From Blastomussa wellsi (lineage: Eukaryota > Cnidaria > Anthozoa > Scleractinia > Plerogyridae), in assembly GCA_947652115.1 (NCBI GenBank), contig OX393563.1, positions 4,009,516 through 4,073,515 on the forward strand: a DNA stretch of 64,000 bases, given 5' to 3'. Under the pieces are notes generated by a model. That model was not told the origin of the DNA. It searched no databases and saw only the letters and a program-made list of their open reading frames with translations. This document shows positions 55,401-64,000 of this stretch, piece after piece; position 1 is the first letter of the stretch; each line of letters starts with the position of its first letter. Made by a program: the position numbers and the translations under genes.

Positions 55401-58400
55401 TAGCACCACAACACTAGGAATGGTTTATACATCTAGATGTGTTTTTTTTTTATTTAACTTTACAAACAAGCAAAATCTACATACATCCACACATATACTA
55501 ACAAAACATACAGGGTGATCAAGAAATGAAAATTAATTGGAAGTTAAATAATTATGTTAATATAATTATATTTCCTATGGCTAAGTACGAATAAAAGTTA
55601 AAAGTTTTTCCCATTTGTTTTAATGTTTAGTCAACTTACCGGTATTATAGCTTGACTGCTATTTGTCACTCTATGTCATAGACAATCTTAATTTTGGCTG
55701 CGAAAACCTTTAATGATGGTTCCATATTGTTCAGTTTGCATTGTGATTTAAAACAATGTTATCTTCACTTTCTCTAAACTTGCCGAATAAAATAGTTGTG
55801 AGCATTGTGGTCTCCACACAAAAATTATGTTTGAACTGTAAGAACTTGCCAAAAGGCCTTTGTACTGTACACTTACAATGAAAAAATAGATGTTCGAGGG
55901 ATTTGAGGGATTCGACATCTAGATGTGTGATGTAGCAATAACATCAAACATGAGAGAGAGTGTGTTTGATCACATTTACAAGCACTGAGAAGAGCGGACA
56001 GTAAAACTTTATTTATCCAGGGTGGCCCATCAGAGTATTTTTGACAAACTTTGAGGTGTCTGGAACTGTGATTGAACACTTTATCTCTCGTGCTCGATAT
56101 TATCTTCTTCACATTCAAAATTGACACTATGGAGGTAATGTACAAGTAACATCAAAGAATATAGTGCTACAGTCATAGTTCAGATATAGTTGATGGCAAA
56201 TTTGTCACCACTATGTATCTGCTTTAGGAACAGCATGGACACAAATCCAAAGAAATAACTCTCACCTTTGGCTTGCCTCTGCAAATCCAATTCAAAGTGG
56301 CTACCATTCTGTACTCATGTATTGCATACAAACACTGACTGTAATAGTCTCTGTATTCTGAATTACAGCCTCCTTGCATCTTTTAAATCTTCTGTTTCAT
56401 TGCAATGTTTGTTACATGTGCTTATTAACATCATTGTTATGTATATTTTCAGGTGGATGATGTTGTGGTGACAGTCCCTTTCCCCAAGCAAGTGTTGAAT
56501 GTGAATCTTACTCCGTCAGGTACATTGTATGGTGCTGAATTTAATATATAGATTTAGCCAAGCCTAAAAGCAGAGCTCCATATTTTTGCTGGTTCTTAAT
56601 AATTTCTAAGAAATAATAATTAAAAACATCAACTCCAATTGCAGAATTTCCGCTAAGAATTACCATAAAAAGTTAAAAAATGCTGCCAGAAGAAAAAAAA
56701 TCTGACCTGAGCCAGCAATCAATGAAGAAAACCAATGCCTGGTCAACGGTCAATTAAAAAAAGCATGTTAACTCGATAAGTTCTAACCTGAGCTCGCGAT
56801 CTGGTCATGTGATACTGGTCAGCGGATACCTCTATTTGACAGCCGTCAATTGACCATAACATGGATACCCGATAACAAAGATGTAAACTGATAAGGCGGA
56901 CAAGGCGTTGACAAGGCATGGTTATGGCCGCCATGTTGCGCGACTTCGTCACCGTCATCATGCGTACACGCCCACGAGCAATACCGCTAGCCATGATAAC
57001 CATGAGAAAATCAACTCATGGGTTTCGTTTTCTTTCCCATATGAGTATGGGGATCCGCTTGGCGGCCCTTTGGGCCGCAGGAGCTCCGCTATTACATCTA
57101 ACTTACCAAATGACATAGCATGAAAATACAACCTGTTCATTTCTAACCACTCACTGTCACTTTGCATGTTTCATGTCATATTGTGTCCTGGAGATTCAAA
57201 TGGTACAAATAAAGACCCCACTTGACTGTACAGTAAAATATTCAAATGTGCCACACGAAATTCCCGCCCATTAATTTACAATAGCCGTCATCTGAATGGT
57301 ATCTTGACAAGTGTGATTTACCTTGTTCATGTAAAGAAGCCATAATGTACTGAAGGCTTCAAAGAATGTGTTCTCTGGCTAGGTCCAATCTGAAAGTCTA
57401 TGATTCACAGACATCTGCTAAGTTAAGCTACTCGATGTACAAACTATTATTAGCTAGCAATTGAAAATGAGCATTCTGTACATTCTTACAAAGAGAACAG
57501 AACCTTCCATAGTCCACATTATTACTTTTACCAAGAGAATGTTTGGGCTGCGACTGTATGAAGTGGAGACTCAGAGTGAGTCCCATTTGAGTGGCTGTTG
57601 CCCTCTTGAAAAACATAGAACATTAAGTTTTCTATTCCTGTAATATAACATGCTTTTGTTTTTGTCTTCATCTCAGTTGGTACATGTTCCTTTGATCCGG
57701 TCAAGAAAGAGCTGGTTTGGGATGTAAGTAATGCTAAATTTTTTGCTGCATCCTTGAAGTGATTAAGTAGTGAGTAAGACAACATCTCTCTCGAACTAGT
57801 TCCAACTTCCTCTTCCCAGTCTTGAAAGATTAGTTTCTTCCTTTGTAAGAATATGTTTTTGTAGTGCAGGCAGATAGGTAAATAACCATAATCTGATCTT
57901 TGTGTTATTTTTGTGATCATTGAATTCTTTATGGTGAAAGAGAAATGCACTTTACAGTAATTTTCACTGTCTTGGTAGAAGGTTAAAGGCAATCCGCACA
58001 GCTGGTAACAATGTTTACATTCTAGCTTTAATACCTTGAAGCAGCTACTACATGTACGTTTCCTAGGTGTACTTGTCCACTCCTAGATGGATGTGTATAG
58101 CTGGTTTTATGCCTTTTAATGCACAAGTTTACATGTGATATGTTGACCAGTAGACCATTATCCCCTCCAGTAGCTTTTGACATAAAGTATCAACAACAAC
58201 AACAACATCTTTATTTGTATTTGGATTGGATTTGGACAGGCTTTTAGGTCTTTTGCCACTGTTTTACGTGTTAATGATGTAATTATTACCATGTGAAAAA
58301 TGTGAGATAGTACATTCTCTTCATAGATTGGTAAAATAATACCACAGAAGTTACCAAATCTGAGAGGAAATGTAAGTTTAATTTACTTCACTTGCAGTTA

Positions 58401-61400
58401 ATTCTTTATTTGACATGCATGTAGATAATTGTAACAGGGAGTTCTTGTTGATCACTGGAACACATCAGTTATCAACAATATTTGTTCTCTGTTTAGATGT
58501 CTCTTCAGACAGGAGTCCCTCCCCCTGACGAATCTTGCACAATTTCGGTAAGTAAATTATGTCTTTGAAGATAAAATTGTTAATTCCATGTAATTAAATG
58601 ACAGTCATAAAACAAAGCACTCTGATTGGTGGAACTGTAGCCTGCGTTGCAGACGAAACTAAACCCCGTATAGTCCGTCTGAGAACCAGCGACCAGAAGC
58701 TTGTTCTGGCACCCCGCGTGCATCTCGGGTTTCTATAGTAGTCTCTGATTGGTTCTTACATCTGGCCGTTCTTTCGTGCGCTGTAATTGGTCGATAGTAT
58801 CTTGCAAATTGAAGAAATCCAGAGACAAAATAAACACGGAGGCCATTGCGGCAGATTTCTGGAATTTTATGCTCGAGGCGGTTAAAAACCAGTTCGAACT
58901 AACTGAAATCCTTCCATAACAACAAGAGGCGATCATAGCATTTTTTGATTGCAAAGATGTGTTTGTAAAATTAATCTACCTGCTGGGTTTGGAAAATCAT
59001 TAATCATAGAGCGTCTTCCGATCGTCGCGGATATAATTTGAACATTCCAAACCTCACGACTCAACGTAATTGTCATATTCTCGCCGTAACGATCACTGCA
59101 ATGTGCAAAAGCTGCAAACCTGGAGGAAAAATAAACATATCATTACATTATACAGTGGGCCTCGTTGATAACAACTCCAAACCTCATATAAATTATTCCT
59201 CTGTAAACAGACATCTCCCAATTGCAGACAGTTCTCTTGGTCCAAAAGAGACCAGACAGTTCATTTGGTCCAATAGACACAAGAATTCATACAAACTCTC
59301 TGTCCCTGTGGTATCCATAAGCCGGAAAAGATTTGACTGCTAAGATTCGTTAACGCACCATGCTTAGCAATATTACTGTTCTCATGATAACAGGGTGTCA
59401 AGTTCCTATTTTTTCCTATTTTTTCCTACTTTCTGGCTACCTTCCTATTTTCTCCTATTTTTTCAAGATTTTCCTATTTTTTCCTATTCTTTTTTTAGAA
59501 TTTTTCTCAGTGAACAGAAAAAAAAAATTAATTATCACTACAATTGACAAATGGTACGAAAAAATTGAAACCAGTTTACGCCAGAAGACCTCTCGAAGTC
59601 TTTCGAACCCATGTTTTGAATGACTTTCTCTTGAAACTCGTGCCCAGACCTTTTGTAGCTTGCACGGAATTCTGGGAGGTTCAGCTGTGCCTCTGCAGCG
59701 GCCATCTTGGCGTGACGAGGTAAGTTATTCAATCCAATAGACCAATTTCGATATTTTAATATTCAGCCTAATACAATAGACATCACTGCGAGGCTCCGGG
59801 GAATAAATCCCACAAACTCTATAATTTGTACCCCGGAGCCTCGTTCTGAGGTCTATTGTTTCTGGCTGAATTTTAAAATATCGAAATAGGTCTATTCCAT
59901 CCTCCTCGTTTCTTAATAACAGATGGTTTATTAATATGCCATCTCATCAAAGACTGTTGCATCTTTGTTTTGTAGTAGTATTTTCATGGTAAAAGTAAGA
60001 ATATCTTGTCTCAATAAACGTTTTTTGATAGCTTTTCAAGTGAACACAGATACAAGCAAACTATTGTATTTATTTTAAAATATCACACGTTATATTTGGT
60101 GTTTAATATATACTATTTACAGACCAGGGCTAGACATGCTTAGGAATGTAGTAACTTTGAATCAAGCATACTTTTGATTATGAAAAAAGTAGATACTGCT
60201 TCTGAAGTATAGTATAAATGAAAGTTTACTCTACTGTTTAACTTCCACTTCACATTAATTTAATGTAAGAATTTCAGCCTAAGAATGAGTCAATCTTGAA
60301 TACATTTCTTCAGTTAATGTAGATAGCTTTTATTTTATTTTATGGGTAAAAGGAAAGTGGTATGCAGTTTATCTGTGTTTCAAAAGTCTTTCTGTGTTTC
60401 CTTTACCAGTCTGGATGTCATTGTAATAGAGCAACACCAAATTGAAGTACTCACCCAAATGCCAGCTGGTCAAACGAAGTTTAATGGTTCATGGTTGTCA
60501 TGTGTGGATGTAAATAATCAGACTGTTGGTGAGTGGTGCAGGAAAGGCAAAGATGATTTTCATGCCTATTGCCGCTTCTGTGACACTGATATCAAATGTG
60601 ATAATTCTGGTAAAGCACAGTTACTGCAGCATGCCAAGAAGGAAAAGCACAAAGAAGCAACGAAGTATGCTCGCAGCAATAAGCAAGCTAAGTTGCTGGT
60701 GACTGCTAGTGCCCCTTCAACTTCTTCAAGTACCATTGGAAATACAAGTTCAGGTGCAAGTGTTGTGAGCTTCAGTTATAATGATGCTTCTCTTACTGCT
60801 CAAATCTACTGGTTGGCCAAGGTGGCAAGCTGTAATTTTAGTCTGCGCTCTGCAGATCATATAGGAGATACATTTAAGAAAATGTTCCCAGACAGCAAAA
60901 TCGCAGCAGTCTTTAGCTTGAGTAGATCTAGTGCATCCTATATGATTGGTGAAGGATTGGCACCTTGTTTCAAAACAGTCATTATTGAGGATGTTAAGAA
61001 ATCTAATCTTCCCTTTACTATGCACTTTGATGAAACAACCACTGTTCAGGTTAAAAAGCAAATGGACATGACACTCCGCTATTGGTCACCTACTCACAAT
61101 GAAGTTTGGGTAGCATACTACACATCACTCTTTTTCGGTCATGCTGAAGGAGCCAAAGTGGCATCAAGAATGTTCAGTCAAATGAAAGATGATGGAATTC
61201 CTATGGGAAAACTGATTGCACTTGCTCGAGATGGCCCAAATGTAAACAAAACTATTTTAAATGAACTGCAACAAATTATTAAAGGTGAATATACACAGTT
61301 TGCTGGTTTTGTTGATCTCGGTAGTTGTGTCCTGCATACCGTCCACAATGCCTTTGGTAAAGGCTTGGAGAAATATGGCAAGGACATAGATCAGCTTTGT

Positions 61401-63553
61401 TTGGATCTGCATGCTATTTTCAAGCATAGTGCTGCAAGGAGAGAAGACTACAAACAACTACAGTTTGACATGGGAGTTGACATGCACACATTCCAGCAAC
61501 ACACTGAGGTACGTTGGCTAAGTATTGGTCCTGCTATTTCTCGTATTATTGAACAGTGGGATGCTATTTGCCAGTTTATTAAAGACTTGGGGAAGGATGA
61601 GAAAACAGCACCTAAGAGTGTGAACTACAAACGGGTGGCAGCAATGCTCACGGCTGGAGAAAAAGATGTAACTAAAGTTCTGCTTGAATTTTTGAAAAAC
61701 ACTTTACCTCTGTTTGAAGAATTTCTAACTCTCTTCCAGAGAAGCACTCCAACCATACACTTGCTATATGACAGCATGTGTTTAACCCTTCTCAAGGTAA
61801 TGCGAAGGTTCCTGAAGCCCACTGTACTGGAAGGCAAATATGGTGCTTCACTAAGTTCTGTTTCCTGTGAAGATATCAAGTTACAACTTACTGACAGTGA
61901 ACTTTCCATTGGTGATCAAACCAGAAAAGTCTTAGCATGTTTGAATCCTGCAAAACAGAGGCTGGCTATTCTTGGCATTCGAGCATTTTATGTAGCCACA
62001 GTATCCCACCTTCAGCTGAGGTTACCATTAGGCAATAAGCTTTTGAGAGACCTTGGTTGCCTTAATCCACTCAAAAGGAACCGGAAATCCACAGATACCT
62101 CCATCCAGAATCTTACTAGGAAACTTCAACCACAGCTGGAAGTCACATCAGTGCTGGATGAATGGAAATGTCTACAAGAAGATAAAGAGGTATCTGAACT
62201 TGATAGTACTCAGCGGATTGATCATTACTGGAATGCTGTTTTCAAACTTAATGCAGTTGATGGTAGCAGTAGGTATCAATCTTTGCCTCTAGTGATCAAA
62301 TGTGGACTTGTATTGGCCCAAACAAATGCCGAGTCTGAAAGGAGTCTGTCAATAAATGCAAGAGTGGTTACCAGTGACAGGTCAGCACTTGGAGAAGTGA
62401 CAATAACAGGTCTGCGTACTGTAAAGGAGGCAGTTAGGTTTTATGATCCAGTGAATGGTCGACCTGAGAACATTGCAATCACAAAAGAGTTGAAGCGATC
62501 TGTGCGAACAGCTCACACTGCATATCAGGTGCGACTAAAGGAAGAAAAACTAGCAGAAGAGAAGAAGAAAGAGGAAGCTGAACAAAAGAAGAAGGAAGCT
62601 GAAAGAATACAGAAAGCTAAAGAAGAGATGGCTAAATCCAAGCAGTCTCTACAAGAGAGTGAGCGCACTCTGATGGAAGAGGAAGCAACAGTAAAAGAAG
62701 AGCTGAAGGCAGCTGACGAATTACTTAGCAATGCAACATCAAAACTACACGATGCCCTTTCAGTACCAGCTGTCAACAAACAGAGTGTTAATGTAGCAAC
62801 AATGATGCTTGATGCAGCCAAGACCAAACGGCACCAAGCAATGGAAAGCTTAGAGAAAATAGGAAACAAGAGGAAACTATTAACTGTCAAGCAGCACAAA
62901 CTTCTGGAAAAGGCATTGTCAACAAATGTTTTGCCCCAAAAGAGCAAAGTAACCCAATCTGCTAAAAGATCCAAAACATCATAAGTATACCCTGCAAGAG
63001 AGTGAGGACATATTTGACGTTGCATATTAGATGTTATGGTTGTTCAAGACAAAAACTTGATGTCAGTGAGCTTTGACATTCGTCGTAGAGCAAATTCTTG
63101 CTGCTCATTGTTAGCACAGTTTTGAAGGCTAATGATAATTGGAATCTTGAAATTGTTGTAGGATAAGCTGCGCTTGGTTACATTCAACGGAAGTTTGTTT
63201 TGTTTTTACTCAACGTTTTCCCTGCACAGTACTGCTAACATGTTTTCATGCAAACTCTGAAGATGTATATCGTGTGCAATGTCTATTAAAGATTGAAGCA
63301 TTGAGTTATGGAACAGAGTTGCTGTTGGGAGTGTTACGAGGATAACAATCAAAGAAAAATTCCTATTATTTTCCTATTTTGGGGGCTAGAATTCCTATTT
63401 ATTCCTATTTTTGGCACACTGTAATTCCTATTTTCCTAATTTTTGAATGCCATTTCTCACTTGACACCCTGTGATAACTTTTAGGTCAAATTTAGGATTG
63501 CACAGCTAGCAGCTTCAGGTCTTAAAGTCTGTAGATTGGATATCTATGGGGAG
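49487..63553 (+). CDS. AP3M1: AP-3 adaptor complex mu subunit, 3' end outside window
   Basis: Seventeen in-frame exons with GT-AG sites: 49487-49521, 49628-49706, 50328-50433, 51489-51601, 51711-51832, 53016-53094, 53339-53386, 53495-53527, 53771-53884, 54259-54329, 54760-54808, 55319-55375, 56453-56519, 57677-57723, 58327-58371, 58497-58547, 63485-63553. The protein starts MINSLFVINNVGDIFLEKHW with the longin-like N-terminal domain (LISIYRNDLFFLAVVQTE, LLEEMLDNGFPLATEPN). It continues into the mu-homology domain that binds tyrosine-based sorting signals (PWRRTGVKYTHNEIYFDVIE, GMPDLSLSFVN, FHPCVRLKRWD, FDLTVGPKQTMGKV). The human protein has about 20 more residues after RLDMYGE, so the final exon lies beyond 64000. 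AP-3 carries cargo from endosomes to lysosome-related organelles. The symbol covers the single invertebrate gene corresponding to AP3M1/AP3M2. Confidence 0.95.
50530..50965 (-). mobile_element. LINE 3' fragment in AP-3 mu intron 3
   Basis: On the minus strand the frame reads YNTRFTSEFNSFRVQISNNS, GKASFKFAGPKIWESVPPEI, then KRLSFTSFKKEWKCHLL before a stop. This is the usual C-terminal pattern of LINE ORF2 proteins (NTR ... G..IWNSIP ... FKK). 5'-truncated; limits approximate. Confidence 0.7.
51869..52213. mobile_element. Nested MITEs in AP-3 mu intron 5
   Basis: Outer ends resemble the CAGGGCTGTCACTAA family (CACTAAGGGCC at the left, TTAGTGACAGCCCTG at the right). Inside, AGCTACAACCAGTTGCA at 51900 is inverted at about 52150-52169, with TGTTGAGACA/TGTCTCAAC next to it, giving a second element. 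Confidence 0.55.
52500..52770 (-). mobile_element. tRNA-derived SINE, minus strand
   Basis: On the minus strand, TGGCAAAGTGGATAAGAGG resembles a polymerase III A box and GAGTTCAAATCCTG a B box, spaced as in a tRNA. Between them is an anticodon-stem-like TTGGA/TCCAG. Downstream is GATGGACTAGCATCCC with a CAGGGGGAGTA block. The anticodon loop lacks the conserved U33, so it is a SINE head, not a tRNA gene. A second degenerate tRNA-like unit lies at about 52840-52930. Confidence 0.55.
54838..55095 (-). mobile_element. LINE tail and AT-rich repeat in AP-3 mu intron 11
   Basis: (CAA)n followed by CAATATTTTATT at 54840-54866 looks like the 3' tail of a retroelement in minus orientation. At 55012-55093 an array of AATTAATT/TAATTAA units forms a simple repeat. 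Confidence 0.5.
55441..56140 (-). mobile_element. Decayed LINE 3' region in AP-3 mu intron 12
   Basis: On the minus strand a broken frame contains LDVESLKSLEHLFFHCKCTV and QRPFWQVL, the C-terminal zinc-knuckle-like pattern of many LINE proteins. Several stops and a T-run at 55442-55450 (the poly-A tail of the element) follow. Confidence 0.6.
59737..59896. mobile_element. 160-bp foldback MITE nested in the hAT element
   Basis: AATAGACCAATTTCGATATT at the left is inverted by AATATCG-type sequence ending GGTCTATT. The inner arms share GAGGCTCCGGGG and CCCCGGAGCCTC around a short AT-rich loop. Confidence 0.75.
60342..62984 (+). CDS. hAT-family transposase with BED finger and coiled-coil tail
   Basis: Intact 880-codon frame; the in-frame ATG at 60459 (codon 40) is an equally good start. 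A BED-type zinc finger has C77, C80, H97 and H103 (YCRFC ... LLQHAKKEKH). The RNase H-like core shows D230 in MHFDETTTVQ, D297 in LIALARDGPNVNK, the hAT C/H motif CVLHTVHNAF (C329, H332, H335), and R391-W392 in EVRWLSIGP. The C-terminal dimerisation segment TNAESERSLS (661-670) contains the expected acidic residues (E664, E666). After it comes an unusual Lys/Glu-rich coiled coil of roughly 725-845. The transposase cuts and pastes its own element, bounded by 59391-63471. The absence of stops suggests recent or current activity. Confidence 0.9.
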   Translation: MGKRKVVCSLSVFQKSFCVSFTSLDVIVIEQHQIEVLTQMPAGQTKFNGSWLSCVDVNNQTVGEWCRKGKDDFHAYCRFCDTDIKCDNSGKAQLLQHAKKEKHKEATKYARSNKQAKLLVTASAPSTSSSTIGNTSSGASVVSFSYNDASLTAQIYWLAKVASCNFSLRSADHIGDTFKKMFPDSKIAAVFSLSRSSASYMIGEGLAPCFKTVIIEDVKKSNLPFTMHFDETTTVQVKKQMDMTLRYWSPTHNEVWVAYYTSLFFGHAEGAKVASRMFSQMKDDGIPMGKLIALARDGPNVNKTILNELQQIIKGEYTQFAGFVDLGSCVLHTVHNAFGKGLEKYGKDIDQLCLDLHAIFKHSAARREDYKQLQFDMGVDMHTFQQHTEVRWLSIGPAISRIIEQWDAICQFIKDLGKDEKTAPKSVNYKRVAAMLTAGEKDVTKVLLEFLKNTLPLFEEFLTLFQRSTPTIHLLYDSMCLTLLKVMRRFLKPTVLEGKYGASLSSVSCEDIKLQLTDSELSIGDQTRKVLACLNPAKQRLAILGIRAFYVATVSHLQLRLPLGNKLLRDLGCLNPLKRNRKSTDTSIQNLTRKLQPQLEVTSVLDEWKCLQEDKEVSELDSTQRIDHYWNAVFKLNAVDGSSRYQSLPLVIKCGLVLAQTNAESERSLSINARVVTSDRSALGEVTITGLRTVKEAVRFYDPVNGRPENIAITKELKRSVRTAHTAYQVRLKEEKLAEEKKKEEAEQKKKEAERIQKAKEEMAKSKQSLQESERTLMEEEATVKEELKAADELLSNATSKLHDALSVPAVNKQSVNVATMMLDAAKTKRHQAMESLEKIGNKRKLLTVKQHKLLEKALSTNVLPQKSKVTQSAKRSKTS

Positions 63554-64000
63554 GTAAGTGAACTTGAAGCCACGTCAGTTTTAAGTGGCCATCTTTGGCA
63601 TTTTAAGCTCTCTTTCTCGTCGCGTGTGTGTTATCATGTGGTTCTTGCGTGTTCTCTCTCATTTCATACACAAAATAAGATCTCGAAAACATCAGTCTGA
63701 AAATATTCCTTTCAGCCAGCCTGTGATCACAGGCTGACAGATATTCCAGGTACACTGCATGTTATCTATAGCACAGTTCTGAACTGGGTCGGAAAGGCAA
63801 TGTGACTCAGATTGTAAAACATCGCTGCTTGGAAGGCTTTGGTGTTCACGTGGTAGTCCTGTTTAAAAAATATTGTTTGTTCTGTGTTATTCAGTTAGAT
63901 GTAAATCATACAACATGCTCTCTGAGATAGAACTGGCATCAGCTTTTGAAACACTTCCACAGTTGTTTTTGTGAGTTTTTTGGTCTAGAGAATTTCTTGG
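63554..64000 (+). other. Start of the last AP-3 mu intron
   Basis: Follows donor GTAAGT after GAG at 63553. No sequence like the expected final residues of the mu subunit was found here, so the last exon is beyond the window. Confidence 0.8.

Larger units (their letters stand above)
59391..63471 (+). mobile_element. 4.08-kb hAT-type DNA transposon, full length
   Basis: Terminal inverted repeats CAGGGTGTCAAGT (59391-59403) and ACTTGACACCCTG (63459-63471), flanked by direct repeats TGATAA (59385-59390 and 63472-63477). Subterminal arrays of TTCCTATTTT occur at both ends. A transposase frame fills the centre. Coding content is hAT-like, but the 6-bp duplication is shorter than the usual 8 bp, as reported for some hAT subgroups. 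It lies in AP-3 mu intron 16 in the same orientation as the gene. A foldback MITE is nested at 59737-59896. Confidence 0.9.

Noticed and set aside
55873..56145. 90-aa minus-strand protein
   Set aside because: The LINE zinc-knuckle pattern (EHLFFHCKCT) and a poly-A-like tail show that the region is a decayed retroelement.
1..64000. CRISPR array, prophage, operon or bacterial gene cluster
   Set aside because: Spliceosomal introns and animal genes throughout; no regularly spaced repeat-spacer array was seen.

Overview
This window is eukaryotic. Its genes are split by many short GT-AG introns, the sequence is AT-rich, and small inverted-repeat transposons (MITEs), LINE fragments and Penelope-like elements are dense. 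The gene set (metazoan AIMP1, AP-3 mu, HDDC2), the mobile elements and the general texture fit an invertebrate animal, most likely an anthozoan cnidarian such as a stony coral. That assignment is inference from gene and repeat content, not a database match.

Layout. 1-1.25 kb: the last exon of an unidentified coiled-coil gene (+), after intronic sequence with MITEs. 5.74-6.31 kb: an intronless HDDC2 (5'-deoxynucleotidase, -), head-to-head with AIMP1. 6.5-25.4 kb: a tandem segmental duplication carrying two complete nine-exon AIMP1 genes (6613-13952 and 16919-23427). Both keep their frame through every splice junction (317 and 314 aa). Each copy has its own transposon insertions, and the sister copy often shows the empty site. 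25.3-31.8 kb: a small one-helix ORF cut by an inverted-repeat element, more MITEs, and a few orphan coding exons of unknown genes on both strands. 32.17-34.54 kb (-): a 2.4-kb terminal exon encoding a mostly disordered protein that ends in a divergent AP-2-type DNA-binding domain. 34.5-42 kb: gene-poor, with a 200-N assembly gap at 39601-39800. 42-48.6 kb: a graveyard of decayed sequence: a coding remnant, a HIRAN-like pseudogene, a non-autonomous PIF/Harbinger element, and two Penelope-like elements lying tail to tail. The Penelope terminal modules carry hammerhead-ribozyme-like motifs, and the same modules are scattered alone at 5.4, 38.4 and 41.4 kb. 49.49 kb to beyond the right edge (+): the AP-3 adaptor mu subunit gene, 17 coding exons visible and the last one or more outside the window. 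A 4.08-kb hAT-type transposon with an intact 880-codon transposase ORF sits in its last visible intron and ends 13 bp before the 3' splice site.

How it works together. The host genes are housekeeping: HDDC2 in nucleotide turnover, AIMP1 as scaffold of the multi-tRNA-synthetase complex, AP-3 mu in endosome-to-lysosome cargo sorting. They are not a pathway or operon. The most unusual material is the AIMP1 pair, whose second copy lost the divergent HDDC2/AIMP1 promoter and has a foldback element upstream instead; the ribozyme-bearing Penelope modules; and the hAT element pressed against an essential splice site.
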